Source: Desulfuromonadaceae bacterium UBA2294
GTDB lineage: Bacteria > Desulfobacterota > Desulfuromonadia > Desulfuromonadales > UBA2294
Assembly (NCBI GenBank): GCA_002345625.1
Contig: DDWE01000127.1
Span: 1 to 10,026 of the forward strand
Length of the DNA stretch: 10,026 bases
Direction of reading: 5' to 3'
Shown: piece after piece, positions 1 through 5,597 of the stretch
How positions within the stretch are numbered: the first letter of the stretch is position 1
Layout of the letters: every line of letters starts with the position of its first letter
Notes under the pieces: model-generated
Seen by the model: the letters and a program-made list of their open reading frames with translations, nothing else
Database searches by the model: none
What the model was told of the DNA's origin: nothing
Position numbers and translations under genes: made by a program

Positions 1-152
1 TGTTGGGGTGAGCGGGGCTTGCGGCAAAGGGTCTGTAGGTGAAAACCCGGGAACATTGGCGTTGTATTTTCCATGACGAATTATGCCATTTTTAGCCAAT
101 AATTTCAGGTGTTTTCATATGCAAAATGGCCTTAAACTAGCGCCATTCGTGC

Positions 153-176
153 CTGTCCCCCTATCTGTCCCCCTAT
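153..176. repeat. 12-bp tandem repeat, 2 copies (GTCCCC type)
   Basis: The unit CTGTCCCCCTAT occurs twice without a gap, at 153-164 and 165-176. It begins only a few bases beyond the stop codon of the 112-residue membrane protein at 179-517. Read on the minus strand it carries the core GGGGGACAG. Similar cores occur in the repeats at 1804-1888 and 3944-3975. The bases to its left (1-152) hold no convincing gene on either strand; they contain only short open stretches and an imperfect AT-rich hairpin around 80-112. Confidence 0.85.
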
Positions 177-178
177 CC

Positions 179-517
179 TCATATAAATATAATCATTAGG
201 ATCGTTATTAGAACAGCACAAAGCACTATAATTACTACAAAAGGAAAAGTGCCTAGTGTCCCGATTACATCTCTACTTAAAGCTTTGCCTTTTTCTGACG
301 TAGGTTCATGAAACGATATGCTTTCCTTAAGACTGTCAAAAAACTCTCGTGATCTTATTTGTTCAGAAATTGATTTTCCTTCAATTTTGTATTTATATTT
401 ATTACTTAATTTTTTATCACCAGACTTTTCCCTATTTAAAATATGCACTACTGCTATAAATGCAAATGAAACAACAACAACTAGTATCATTAACATATTG
501 TAAATACTAATATCCAT
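179..517 (-). CDS. Small two-TM membrane protein, candidate immunity protein of an orphan Rhs tip
   Basis: The 112-residue product matches no family I recognise. It has a strongly hydrophobic segment at about residues 8-28, a charged, Lys/Glu/Ser-rich middle at about 29-85, and a second hydrophobic segment at about 91-112 that runs to the last residue. It is therefore probably an inner-membrane protein with a soluble central loop. The start ATG at 517 is only 7 nt after the stop of the toxin-tip-like frame at 525-767. A weak Shine-Dalgarno (GAG) overlaps that stop, which suggests translational coupling. The DNA is clearly AT-richer than the housekeeping half of the window, a sign of transfer. 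Small membrane proteins directly after Rhs/CDI toxin tips are often immunity proteins; that role is inferred here from position alone. Ending inside a hydrophobic stretch next to a tandem repeat leaves open a 3' truncation. Confidence 0.6.
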   Translation of the reverse strand: MDISIYNMLMILVVVVSFAFIAVVHILNREKSGDKKLSNKYKYKIEGKSISEQIRSREFFDSLKESISFHEPTSEKGKALSRDVIGTLGTFPFVVIIVLCAVLITILMIIFI

Positions 518-524
518 AATATTC

Positions 525-767
525 TCAATTGCAACTTTCGCATTTATTATTTACATAGCCACTGCCGCCAATTTTTTTATTATAAGAGTCAAGTGCGGCA
601 TTCATCTCTAGAATACTTTGATACCCAACTCCATTTTTTTGCATCATTTTCCAAAATTCTTCGCTTTCTTCAGCAAATTTATTCATCCTTGCTTCATGCT
701 CGCCTTGGAAATAATCGTATATTTTGTCAGTTATGTTTTTCGTGTACCACTGCTTAAGCCATTCGGG
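525..767 (-). pseudogene. Headless 80-codon frame, probable orphan Rhs C-terminal toxin tip
   Basis: An open frame runs from just below an in-frame TGA (768-770) to the TGA at 525-527. It has no start at its upstream edge; the first ATG (684-686) would leave only 53 residues. The translation is rich in Lys, Glu, Asn and aromatic residues (KQWYTKNITDKIYDYF near the start) and ends CESCN. It looks like real coding sequence that lost its 5' part where it meets the RAYT element end. The neighbouring Rhs tip (2067-2555) ends in the same way, CRGCN. Both are followed at once by a two-TM small protein. In another frame the junction reads Asp-Pro-Asn-Gly-Leu, a motif typical of the end of Rhs cores, one base out of phase with the tip. 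Toxin function is inferred; no catalytic motif is visible. Confidence 0.5.
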
Positions 768-795
768 TCAGGCCTGGCCATTCGGGTCAGGCCTG
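758..795. repeat. Perfect 19-bp tandem duplication at the left end of the RAYT element
   Basis: The 19-bp unit GCCATTCGGGTCAGGCCTG occurs twice back to back (758-776 and 777-795). The inner copy overlaps the left inverted repeat of the transposase element and contains the stop codon of the transposase. The outer copy runs into the truncated toxin-tip frame. Each copy contains the core GTCAGGCCTG, most of the palindrome GTCAGGCCTGAC. Confidence 0.9.
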
Positions 796-1771
796 CAAGA
801 CCGCAAGTTTCACCTCACCCATCAACCCGGCCACCTTCTCTTCCCCCACCGCCTTTTGCTGCAACCGACGAATACCCGAACTCAATGTTGAAGCCTCTCG
901 ACCGAGCAACGGTGCTAATTCCGCCAACGATACACTTGTAAACTCGCGAACAGCCCAGGCCGCCAAGTTCCGCGCCTCAGAAAGCCGACGCTCCTGGCTT
1001 TTCGCAGCCAACTCCGCAGCAGTCACACCACAGACCATTCCGACTATTTCCAACACGTCATCGACGCCAGACCCGGTTGCCGGCCGCGATTCCGCTTGTT
1101 CGAGAACCGTCTCGACAAATCGATCTTCACCCAACACGCGACTATCCGCGCCACCTTGCCCATGAAATTCCTGACGGTGACCCTCATTGTGGCGATCTTT
1201 GACAAAAGCGGCAAATTGCCTTCGCGCCAGAATGTGATCAGATGCAAAAAGCGACAGGACGGGGTCAGGAGTCAACCAGGGTATGAAATCTCTCCCCAGA
1301 TAAGCACGATGGCTGCACCAAGGGTAATCTTCCGGCGCGGAAACCATGAGCGCACGAACCGGGTTGAGATGAATATACGCCACTAACTCCGACAGATAGC
1401 TGTCGACATCCACCAGGATAGCTTTGTAGCGCCCCTGAAACAGGTGACCGACCCGCTTCTTGCGCCAGTTCACCCAACGCGAATAACGAAAAGCCAGGTT
1501 TTGCACGATGCGCGATAAAGGCACCTCGCCCACCTGAATCGCCAGATGCACATGATTGGTCATCAAGCAAAAAGCCATAACCCGATGACCGAAGCGTTCA
1601 ACACCCTCTTGCATCAAGAGGAAAAAGCGGCTGCGATCCAACTCATCAAAAAATATCTCTTGCCGGGCATTACCACGCAGAATTACGTGATACACCGCTC
1701 CAGGATAATGTATGCGCATTTTTCGCGCCATGACCGCCCCCCTCCAACTTGCAGTCTTGCAGGCCTGACCC
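784..1771 (-). mobile_element. IS200-like/RAYT element with 26-bp imperfect inverted ends
   Basis: The transposase gene lies between two 26-bp inverted repeats at 784-809 and 1746-1771 that match at 25 of 26 positions. Read inward to outward, both go AACTTGC, then R, then GTCTTGCAGGCCTGACCC. The left repeat lies inside the coding sequence: the last codons and the stop of the transposase are part of it. The right repeat lies just upstream of the start codon. About 988 bp in all, with one gene. The true ends may extend past the repeats, for example through the flanking GTCAGGCCTGAC-type palindromes. I see no obvious target-site duplication, as expected for HUH single-strand transposition. Confidence 0.7.
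787..1731 (-). CDS. REP-associated tyrosine transposase (RAYT, IS200/IS605-like Y1 family) with DnaA-like C-terminal helix-turn-helix
   Basis: The 314-residue protein is a Y1 HUH-type transposase that would nick and rejoin single-stranded DNA through a tyrosine-DNA link. Visible marks: the N-terminal start of the fold (YPGAVYHVILRGN, residues 9-21), the HUH metal site His60-Val-His62 in MTNHVH, GHLFQGRYKA at 95-104, and YIHLNPVRA at 119-127. Tyr119 is the expected nucleophile by comparison with the E. coli RAYT. Residues about 220-295 carry a second domain: an ARNLAAWAVRE helix followed by LAELAPLLGREASTLSSGI resembles the DNA-binding domain IV of DnaA and probably binds the element ends. The ATG at 1731 starts the conserved MARKMRIHYPGAVYH. 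The stop is inside the left inverted repeat. The gene is GC-richer than the AT-rich tips on both sides, so it is probably a later insertion. The frame is intact and may be active. Confidence 0.9.
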   Translation of the reverse strand: MARKMRIHYPGAVYHVILRGNARQEIFFDELDRSRFFLLMQEGVERFGHRVMAFCLMTNHVHLAIQVGEVPLSRIVQNLAFRYSRWVNWRKKRVGHLFQGRYKAILVDVDSYLSELVAYIHLNPVRALMVSAPEDYPWCSHRAYLGRDFIPWLTPDPVLSLFASDHILARRQFAAFVKDRHNEGHRQEFHGQGGADSRVLGEDRFVETVLEQAESRPATGSGVDDVLEIVGMVCGVTAAELAAKSQERRLSEARNLAAWAVREFTSVSLAELAPLLGREASTLSSGIRRLQQKAVGEEKVAGLMGEVKLAVLQA

Positions 1772-1803
1772 CGTTACCCAGTAAATGTCAAAATATCAAC
1801 TAC

Positions 1804-1888
1804 GTCCCCTCTTACCGTCCCCTCTTACCGTCCCCTCTTACCGTCCCCTCTTACCGTCCCCTCTTACCGTCCCCTCTTACCCTCTTAC
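1804..1888. repeat. 13-bp tandem repeat, 6 perfect copies plus a partial copy (GTCCCC type)
   Basis: The unit GTCCCCTCTTACC is repeated six times exactly, starting at 1804, 1817, 1830, 1843, 1856 and 1869. A shortened copy CTCTTAC follows at 1882-1888. The partial copy includes 1885-1887, which on the minus strand is the TAA stop of the 59-residue gene. There are no spacers, so this is not a CRISPR. Perfect short tandem copies suggest replication slippage and a likely variable-number locus. Confidence 0.95.
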
Positions 1889-2064
1889 TCTTCACCATCT
1901 CTCATGGTTCTTTTAGCATCTATGAAATAGACAACAATGCCAACGAACAGCACAAACCAACCTATTAGGTTGACAAACTTAACCTGGCTATAAAGACTAA
2001 GCGAAATATACAAAACCCATCCTAATATTATTAAGACATATGATGTTTTTCTAAGATTTGACAT
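1885..2064 (-). CDS. 59-residue two-TM protein, candidate immunity protein of the attached Rhs tip
   Basis: This small gene starts at an ATG (2062-2064) that shares a base with the stop of the Rhs remnant: the junction reads TAATG, a layout for stop-start coupled translation. The product (MSNLRKTSYVLIILGWVLY...) has hydrophobic segments at about residues 9-25 and 31-48 with a basic and acidic tail ending RDGEE, so it is probably a two-pass inner-membrane protein with a short hairpin. I recognise no family. A tiny membrane protein translated straight after an Rhs C-terminal tip is the usual place for the cognate immunity gene, and I infer that role. The TAA stop lies in the degenerate outer unit of the 13-bp tandem repeat, so the repeat may have set or shortened the 3' end. 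The DNA is AT-rich, like the tip and unlike the Rhs core. Confidence 0.65.
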   Translation of the reverse strand: MSNLRKTSYVLIILGWVLYISLSLYSQVKFVNLIGWFVLFVGIVVYFIDAKRTMRDGEE

Positions 2065-3864
2065 TAATTACACCCTCTGCAATCTTCTGGTGAAAACTTA
2101 CATTCTATTACTTCAATCTTACAGATATCTACACCAAAAAAGAATCCGGCGCCACCCTCTGGCCCGACGCTCACCCCTCCGCCGACACCACCGCCATAAC
2201 CAATATTGCCACCAAAACCAGCACCAGGCACGGGAACAACTACTTCAACTGCTATCGAAAAATTATAACCATCTAAATTTTTACCACAATGTGGCCCTGT
2301 CATAGATATAGAGACTTTAGTTCCCGCTGATAATATAATTCCCAAGCCAACTTTGCCGCACACCATTTTATAGAAACAAGTCTCTCCTGTGGAAACATTG
2401 GTAAGCGATCCTGCACCAGCAGCACCACCAAACAGCACAGCATTCCCACCAACCGTAGCATCTCCGCCAATCCAAATCCCGGGATCAGAGCCGCCCCCCT
2501 TATAAGTGTGAGGGTTGTATGCCCGACTATAATGCTCCATAGCAACTTTCGGGAACAATCCATTAGAATCATAATTTTGACTTGGCGTACTATTACCATA
2601 AACAAACAGCCCCCCACCCCTCAACCCAATCGGATCCGCCTCCACATACCGCCCCAGATTCGGCTGATAATCCCGAAACCAGTTCTGATGCAATCCACTT
2701 TCTGCATCGAAATACTGCCCCGGAAAGCGCAGGTTAAGGCTCTGGGTGCCGGTAATCGTCGGACTGTCACCAAACGGTCGCGCCTCAATCTGCCACACCA
2801 CCGTCCCCTGACTATCGGTCACCAGTTGCGGCGTACCAAGATGATCGGGGTGAATGTAGCTGATCCCCGTGGCATCGATCTTCGCCAGCGGCTGACCATC
2901 GAGATAAAGATATTCAGCCTGCAACGCACCACTGGCATCGGTTTCAGCAATGAGTTGCCCGGATTGATCGTAGTGATAGATCGTGACCTGTCCACTGACG
3001 ATCTTGATCGCCCGCTGCCCCTGGGCATTGTACTGGTAGTCGGCACTCTGGCTGGCAGCCGCGTGCTTCAGGCGCTGGTTCTGGTTGTAGGTGTAACCGT
3101 TGCTGCTCTCGGCGGTGGTGTTGCCGTTGGCATCGAGGGTGTAGCTGGCGCTTTGTGCTCCACTGATGCCGCTGAGGCGGTTGCTGCCGCTTTGATAGTT
3201 GTAGGTGGCGGTGCCACTGCTGTCGGTCTGGGTCAGGCGGTTGCCGACCGGGTCGTAACTCCAGCCGATGCTCCCCCAGGGGCCGGCGGCGCTGCTCAAA
3301 CGATCGAGGGCGTCGTAGCCGTAGGTTTTGCACCGCGCCGGTCTGCAGGCTGGCGATGCGATACTGGGTATCGTAGCCGATGCTGCGGCTCAGGGCATTG
3401 CCGTAGGTGAGGCTCTTGAGGCCGCCGAACGGGGCGTAGCTCAGGCCGGTGGCGACATTGCTGCCGTTTTGCTGCACACTGGCGACGCGATTATCGGCGT
3501 AGTTGTAATTGTAGACAACAACCCGGCCACCCGGATAGATGATGCTGGTGAGATTGCCGTTCATGTCATAGTTGTATTGGGTGACGTAGTCGACGCCGAG
3601 GAGGTTTTTGATCTCCCTGGCCAGCTGCCCTTTTGCCGTATATTCGTAACTGCTGCTGCCAGCCTGATCGGTAACGCTGCACAGCCGCCCCTTGCCGTTG
3701 ACGCAGCTATCATAACTGTAGCTGATGTCGGTATCGCTCGGATAGTCGATCAGGGTCAGGCGGTTTTCGGTGTCGTACTGGTACTGAATGCTGACAGTTT
3801 TGGCGTCGGTCTTGCTGATGAGATTGCCGGCTTCATCGTAGCTGTAGGTGGTGGTGCCGGTATC
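2064..3864 (-). pseudogene. Rhs/YD-repeat protein remnant: 5'-truncated, one frameshift, C-terminal toxin tip kept
   Basis: This is the 3' third or less of an Rhs gene. Rhs proteins are large shells of YD repeats that enclose and deliver a variable C-terminal toxin. YD-type repeats are readable from 3864 down (YSYDEAGNLISKTD, YEYTAKGQLARE, YNYDMNGNLTS, YDALDRLSSAAG, YDPVGNRLTQTD). The core follows: PDHLGTPQLVTD, RFPGQYFDAESGLHQNWFRD, GRYVEADPIGL, ending YDSNGL at about 2558. The frame changes at about 3326-3329. Taking one base out of the AAAA run (minus strand) joins ...GAVQ to TYGYDALDRLSS, so this is a +1 insertion, real or a sequencing error. At 3865-3867 the frame meets TAG and Rhs similarity stops. 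About 600 codons remain, against well over 1000 usual for the family. The 3' frame alone is open as 411 codons from ATG 3299. Without a promoter or secretion part it is probably not made as a working toxin, but it could donate its tip by recombination. Confidence 0.85.
2067..2555 (-). other. Variable C-terminal toxin tip of the Rhs remnant (about 163 codons)
   Basis: The tip follows the YDSNGL motif that ends the Rhs core. Base composition changes near 2600: the core is GC-rich, while the tip and its partner gene are AT-rich, as expected for swapped Rhs tips. The tip begins FPKVAMEHYSRAYNPHTY. It has a glycine-rich, weakly hydrophobic stretch near its end (GFGGNIGYGGGVGGGVSV, followed by AGFFFGVD) and six or more cysteines, the last in CRGCN at the C-terminus. 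I see no nuclease, deaminase, ADP-ribosyltransferase or protease signature. A membrane-acting toxin would fit the glycine-rich segments and the two-TM partner, but that is speculation. Confidence 0.6.
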
Positions 3865-3943
3865 CTAAAAACTGATATTTCAAAATCCCGACCTCCTAAA
3901 GTATGACATTAAGCTCAAACAGAGGAAACACATAATTTCATGG

Positions 3944-3975
3944 ACGTCCCCCTTCCACTGAACGTCCCCCTTCCA
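3944..3975. repeat. Two direct copies of a 14-bp motif, period 18 (GTCCCC type)
   Basis: ACGTCCCCCTTCCA occurs at 3944-3957 and again at 3962-3975, separated by CTGA. A further AGTCCCCCC follows at once. On the minus strand this is TGGAAGGGGGACGT. It resembles the 13-bp unit at 1804-1888 (ACGTCCCCTCTTAC in its first copy). It lies between the ferredoxin terminator and the broken start of the Rhs remnant, at the island's right boundary. Nothing coding is convincing in 3868-4020. Confidence 0.85.
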
Positions 3976-4026
3976 GTCCCCCCAAGTTAAAACCCTCTGG
4001 ACGAAACCAATCATCCGGCGCACAAC

Positions 4027-4058
4027 AAAAGGGGCGCCCCGCATGGGGCGCCCTTTTT
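4027..4058. terminator. Strong intrinsic terminator of the rpsB-ferredoxin operon
   Basis: A 9-bp perfect GC stem (GGGCGCCCC, loop GCAT, GGGGCGCCC; 4032-4040 with 4045-4053) is flanked by AAAA on the left and TTTTT on the right. It can therefore work in both directions. For minus-strand transcripts the tail is C then UUUUGUUG. It lies about 25 nt beyond the ferredoxin stop and insulates the accessory island. Confidence 0.85.
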
Positions 4059-4080
4059 GTGTTCAAACTGTGGTGCGTGC

Positions 4081-4245
4081 TTACTCGACGATGGCCGAAA
4101 CCGGACAGCTGTCGACACAGGCTTTGCACTCGGTGCAATCATCATTGATGGCGTAGATGTCGCCGGCTTCTTCAATGGCGGCAACCGGGCAGGTGGCGAC
4201 GCAGCTGCCACAGGCGATGCATTCTTCAGTAATTTTCAGAGCCAT
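4081..4245 (-). CDS. Small 2[4Fe-4S] ferredoxin (clostridial type)
   Basis: The 54-residue protein is an electron carrier with two low-potential [4Fe-4S] clusters. It has both classical binding motifs: Cys9-x2-Cys12-x2-Cys15-x3-Cys19-Pro and Cys37-x2-Cys40-x2-Cys43-x3-Cys47-Pro. The two halves are pseudo-symmetric (CIACGSCVATCPVAAIEE and CTECKACVDSCPVSAIVE). The length is normal for this soluble cytoplasmic family. Its partners could be pyruvate or 2-oxoacid oxidoreductases, hydrogenases or similar anaerobic enzymes; none is encoded in the window. The ATG at 4245 is preceded by GGAGG at 9-nt spacing. The gene sits 45 nt after frr with no terminator between, so it is probably co-transcribed with the translation genes. 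The hairpin at 4027-4058 ends the unit. Confidence 0.95.
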   Translation of the reverse strand: MALKITEECIACGSCVATCPVAAIEEAGDIYAINDDCTECKACVDSCPVSAIVE

Positions 4246-4290
4246 GTTGGTAGTCCTCCAATATTTTATTGTGCTGTTTTGCAGGGGTTG

Positions 4291-4848
4291 TCAGATCTCC
4301 ATGACCTCTTTTTCTTTGACGGCCACGATCTCATCGACCTGTTTTACGAAATCGTCCGTGAGCAGTTGCACCTCTTTTTCACCGCGCTTCAGCTCGTCTT
4401 CAGAGATTTCCTTATCTTTTTCCAGCTTTTTCAAAGAGTCGTTGGCATCACGGCGTACGTTGCGCACCACGACCTTGGTCTCCTCGCCATTGCGCTTGAC
4501 CAGCTTGGCCATCTCTTTGCGCCGCTCTTCGGTCAAGGCCGGAATGATCAGGCGGATCAGGACACCGTCCGACGACGGATTGAGACCGAGATCCGACTGC
4601 AGAATCGCTTTTTCAATCGCCGGCAGAAGATTCTTCTCCCAGGGCTGAATGGTGATCAGGCGCGGCTCCGGGGCGACCAGGGTGCCGACCTGACTCAAGG
4701 GGGTCGGCGTGCCGTAGTAATCGACGCGGATCTCATCGAGCAGTGAGACCGAGGCGCGGCCGGTGCGGACCCTGGTCAGGTCTTTCTTCAGGGCTTCGAT
4801 CGCCTTGGCCATGCCAGATTTGGTTTTTTTCAGAACCTCGTTGGTCAT
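4291..4848 (-). CDS. frr: Ribosome recycling factor
   Basis: The 185-residue product is the length of typical bacterial RRF. RRF splits the post-termination 70S ribosome together with EF-G so that subunits can be reused. Family marks are KDLTRVRTGRASVSLLDEIRVDYYGTPTPL (about 20-50), then ITIQPWEK, the GLNPSSDGVLIRLIIPALTEERRKE segment, and the Lys-rich NVRRDAND...LKKLEKDKEISEDE helix. I chose the ATG at 4848 (MTNEVLKKTKSGM). It has AGGAGG 8 nt upstream and gives the normal length; a longer frame adds ten residues of unlike sequence that overlap pyrH. The start is 4 nt beyond the pyrH stop and its Shine-Dalgarno lies inside the end of pyrH, so the two are coupled. In many bacteria uppS, cdsA and dxr come next; here a ferredoxin follows instead. 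Confidence 0.97.
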   Translation of the reverse strand: MTNEVLKKTKSGMAKAIEALKKDLTRVRTGRASVSLLDEIRVDYYGTPTPLSQVGTLVAPEPRLITIQPWEKNLLPAIEKAILQSDLGLNPSSDGVLIRLIIPALTEERRKEMAKLVKRNGEETKVVVRNVRRDANDSLKKLEKDKEISEDELKRGEKEVQLLTDDFVKQVDEIVAVKEKEVMEI

Positions 4849-4852
4849 GCGC

Positions 4853-5575
4853 TTAACCTCCTGTGACGGTGGTTCCAATGGTCTCGCCGAGCACGACCCG
4901 CTTGATATTACCGGTACGGGTCAGGTCGAAGACAACGATGGGCAGGTTGTTGTCCATACACAGGGATGTCGCCGTGGCGTCCATCACCTGCAGATTTTTC
5001 TGCAACACATCAAGGTAGGTCAGCGTTTCAAACTTGACCGCTGACTTGTCTTTGTTCGGATCGGCGCTGTAGACACCATCGACCTTGGTCGCCTTGAGAA
5101 TCACTTCGGCGTGAATCTCCATCGCCCGCAGACTGGCGGCGGTGTCGGTGGTGAAGTACGGGTTGCCGGTACCGGCGCCGAAGATGACGACGCGCCCTTT
5201 TTCCAGATGGCGCATGGCGCGCCGGCGGATATAAGGCTCGGCGATCTCCTGCATCTCGATGGCCGACTGGACCCGGGTCTTGACGCCGATCGACTCCAGG
5301 GCGTCCTGCATCGCCAGGCTGTTCATCATCGTCGCCAGCATCCCCATGTAGTCGGCGCTGGCGCGATCCATCCCCTTGGAGGCAGCCGACAGGCCGCGGA
5401 AGATGTTGCCGCCGCCGATGACCAGGGCGATCTGAACGCCGAGAGCGACGACCTCCTTGATCTCGATGGCAATGCCTGCAATCACTTCAGGGTCGATGCC
5501 ATAAGCCTGATTGCCGGCCAGGGCCTCGCCGCTGAGCTTGAGAAGAATGCGCTGATATTTCGGTGTCGCCGTCAT
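4853..5575 (-). CDS. pyrH: UMP kinase (uridylate kinase)
   Basis: The 240-residue enzyme phosphorylates UMP to UDP with ATP in the cytoplasm, the step that feeds all pyrimidine nucleotides. It belongs to the amino-acid-kinase fold and works as a hexamer. Motifs: KLSGEAL at 13-19 (phosphate-binding), the GGGNIFRG loop at 54-61, ADYMGMLATMMN at about 74-85, GTGNPYFTTD at 135-144 (UMP/ATP contact) and KATKVDGVYSADPN near 160-175. Length is normal. ATG at 5575 has AAGGAG at about 6-nt spacing. The gap from tsf is 22 nt and the gap to frr is 4 nt, the conserved tsf-pyrH-frr order. Confidence 0.97.
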   Translation of the reverse strand: MTATPKYQRILLKLSGEALAGNQAYGIDPEVIAGIAIEIKEVVALGVQIALVIGGGNIFRGLSAASKGMDRASADYMGMLATMMNSLAMQDALESIGVKTRVQSAIEMQEIAEPYIRRRAMRHLEKGRVVIFGAGTGNPYFTTDTAASLRAMEIHAEVILKATKVDGVYSADPNKDKSAVKFETLTYLDVLQKNLQVMDATATSLCMDNNLPIVVFDLTRTGNIKRVVLGETIGTTVTGG

Positions 5576-5597
5576 TGCTTCTCCTTATACCGGGTTA

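Noticed and set aside
1..152. Possible end of a coding sequence or IS at the left edge
   Set aside because: A short plus-strand frame runs from the edge to a TGA at about 74-76, but 24 codons with no recognisable motif cannot support a call.
618..941. Plus-strand open frame of 107 codons across the RAYT end
   Set aside because: It spans the element boundary and is antisense to both the transposase and the tip-like frame; no ribosome-binding site or familiar sequence.
1259..1269. Internal 11-bp copy of the element end (ACGGGGTCAGG) inside the transposase gene
   Set aside because: It exactly matches the right end in inverted sense, but it lies in coding sequence (PDPV) and 11 bp alone is too short to call a functional site.
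1804..1888. Possible CRISPR array
   Set aside because: The units are 13 bp, directly adjacent and without spacers; this is a simple tandem repeat.
2508..3410. Long plus-strand open frame of 300 codons
   Set aside because: It is antisense to the Rhs core, whose minus-strand translation shows clear YD repeats and the core motif; the plus frame resembles nothing and is a shadow.
3328..3906. Plus-strand open frame of 192 codons
   Set aside because: Antisense to in-frame YD repeats; its Val/Ala/Gly-rich translation is typical of antisense of GC-rich genes.
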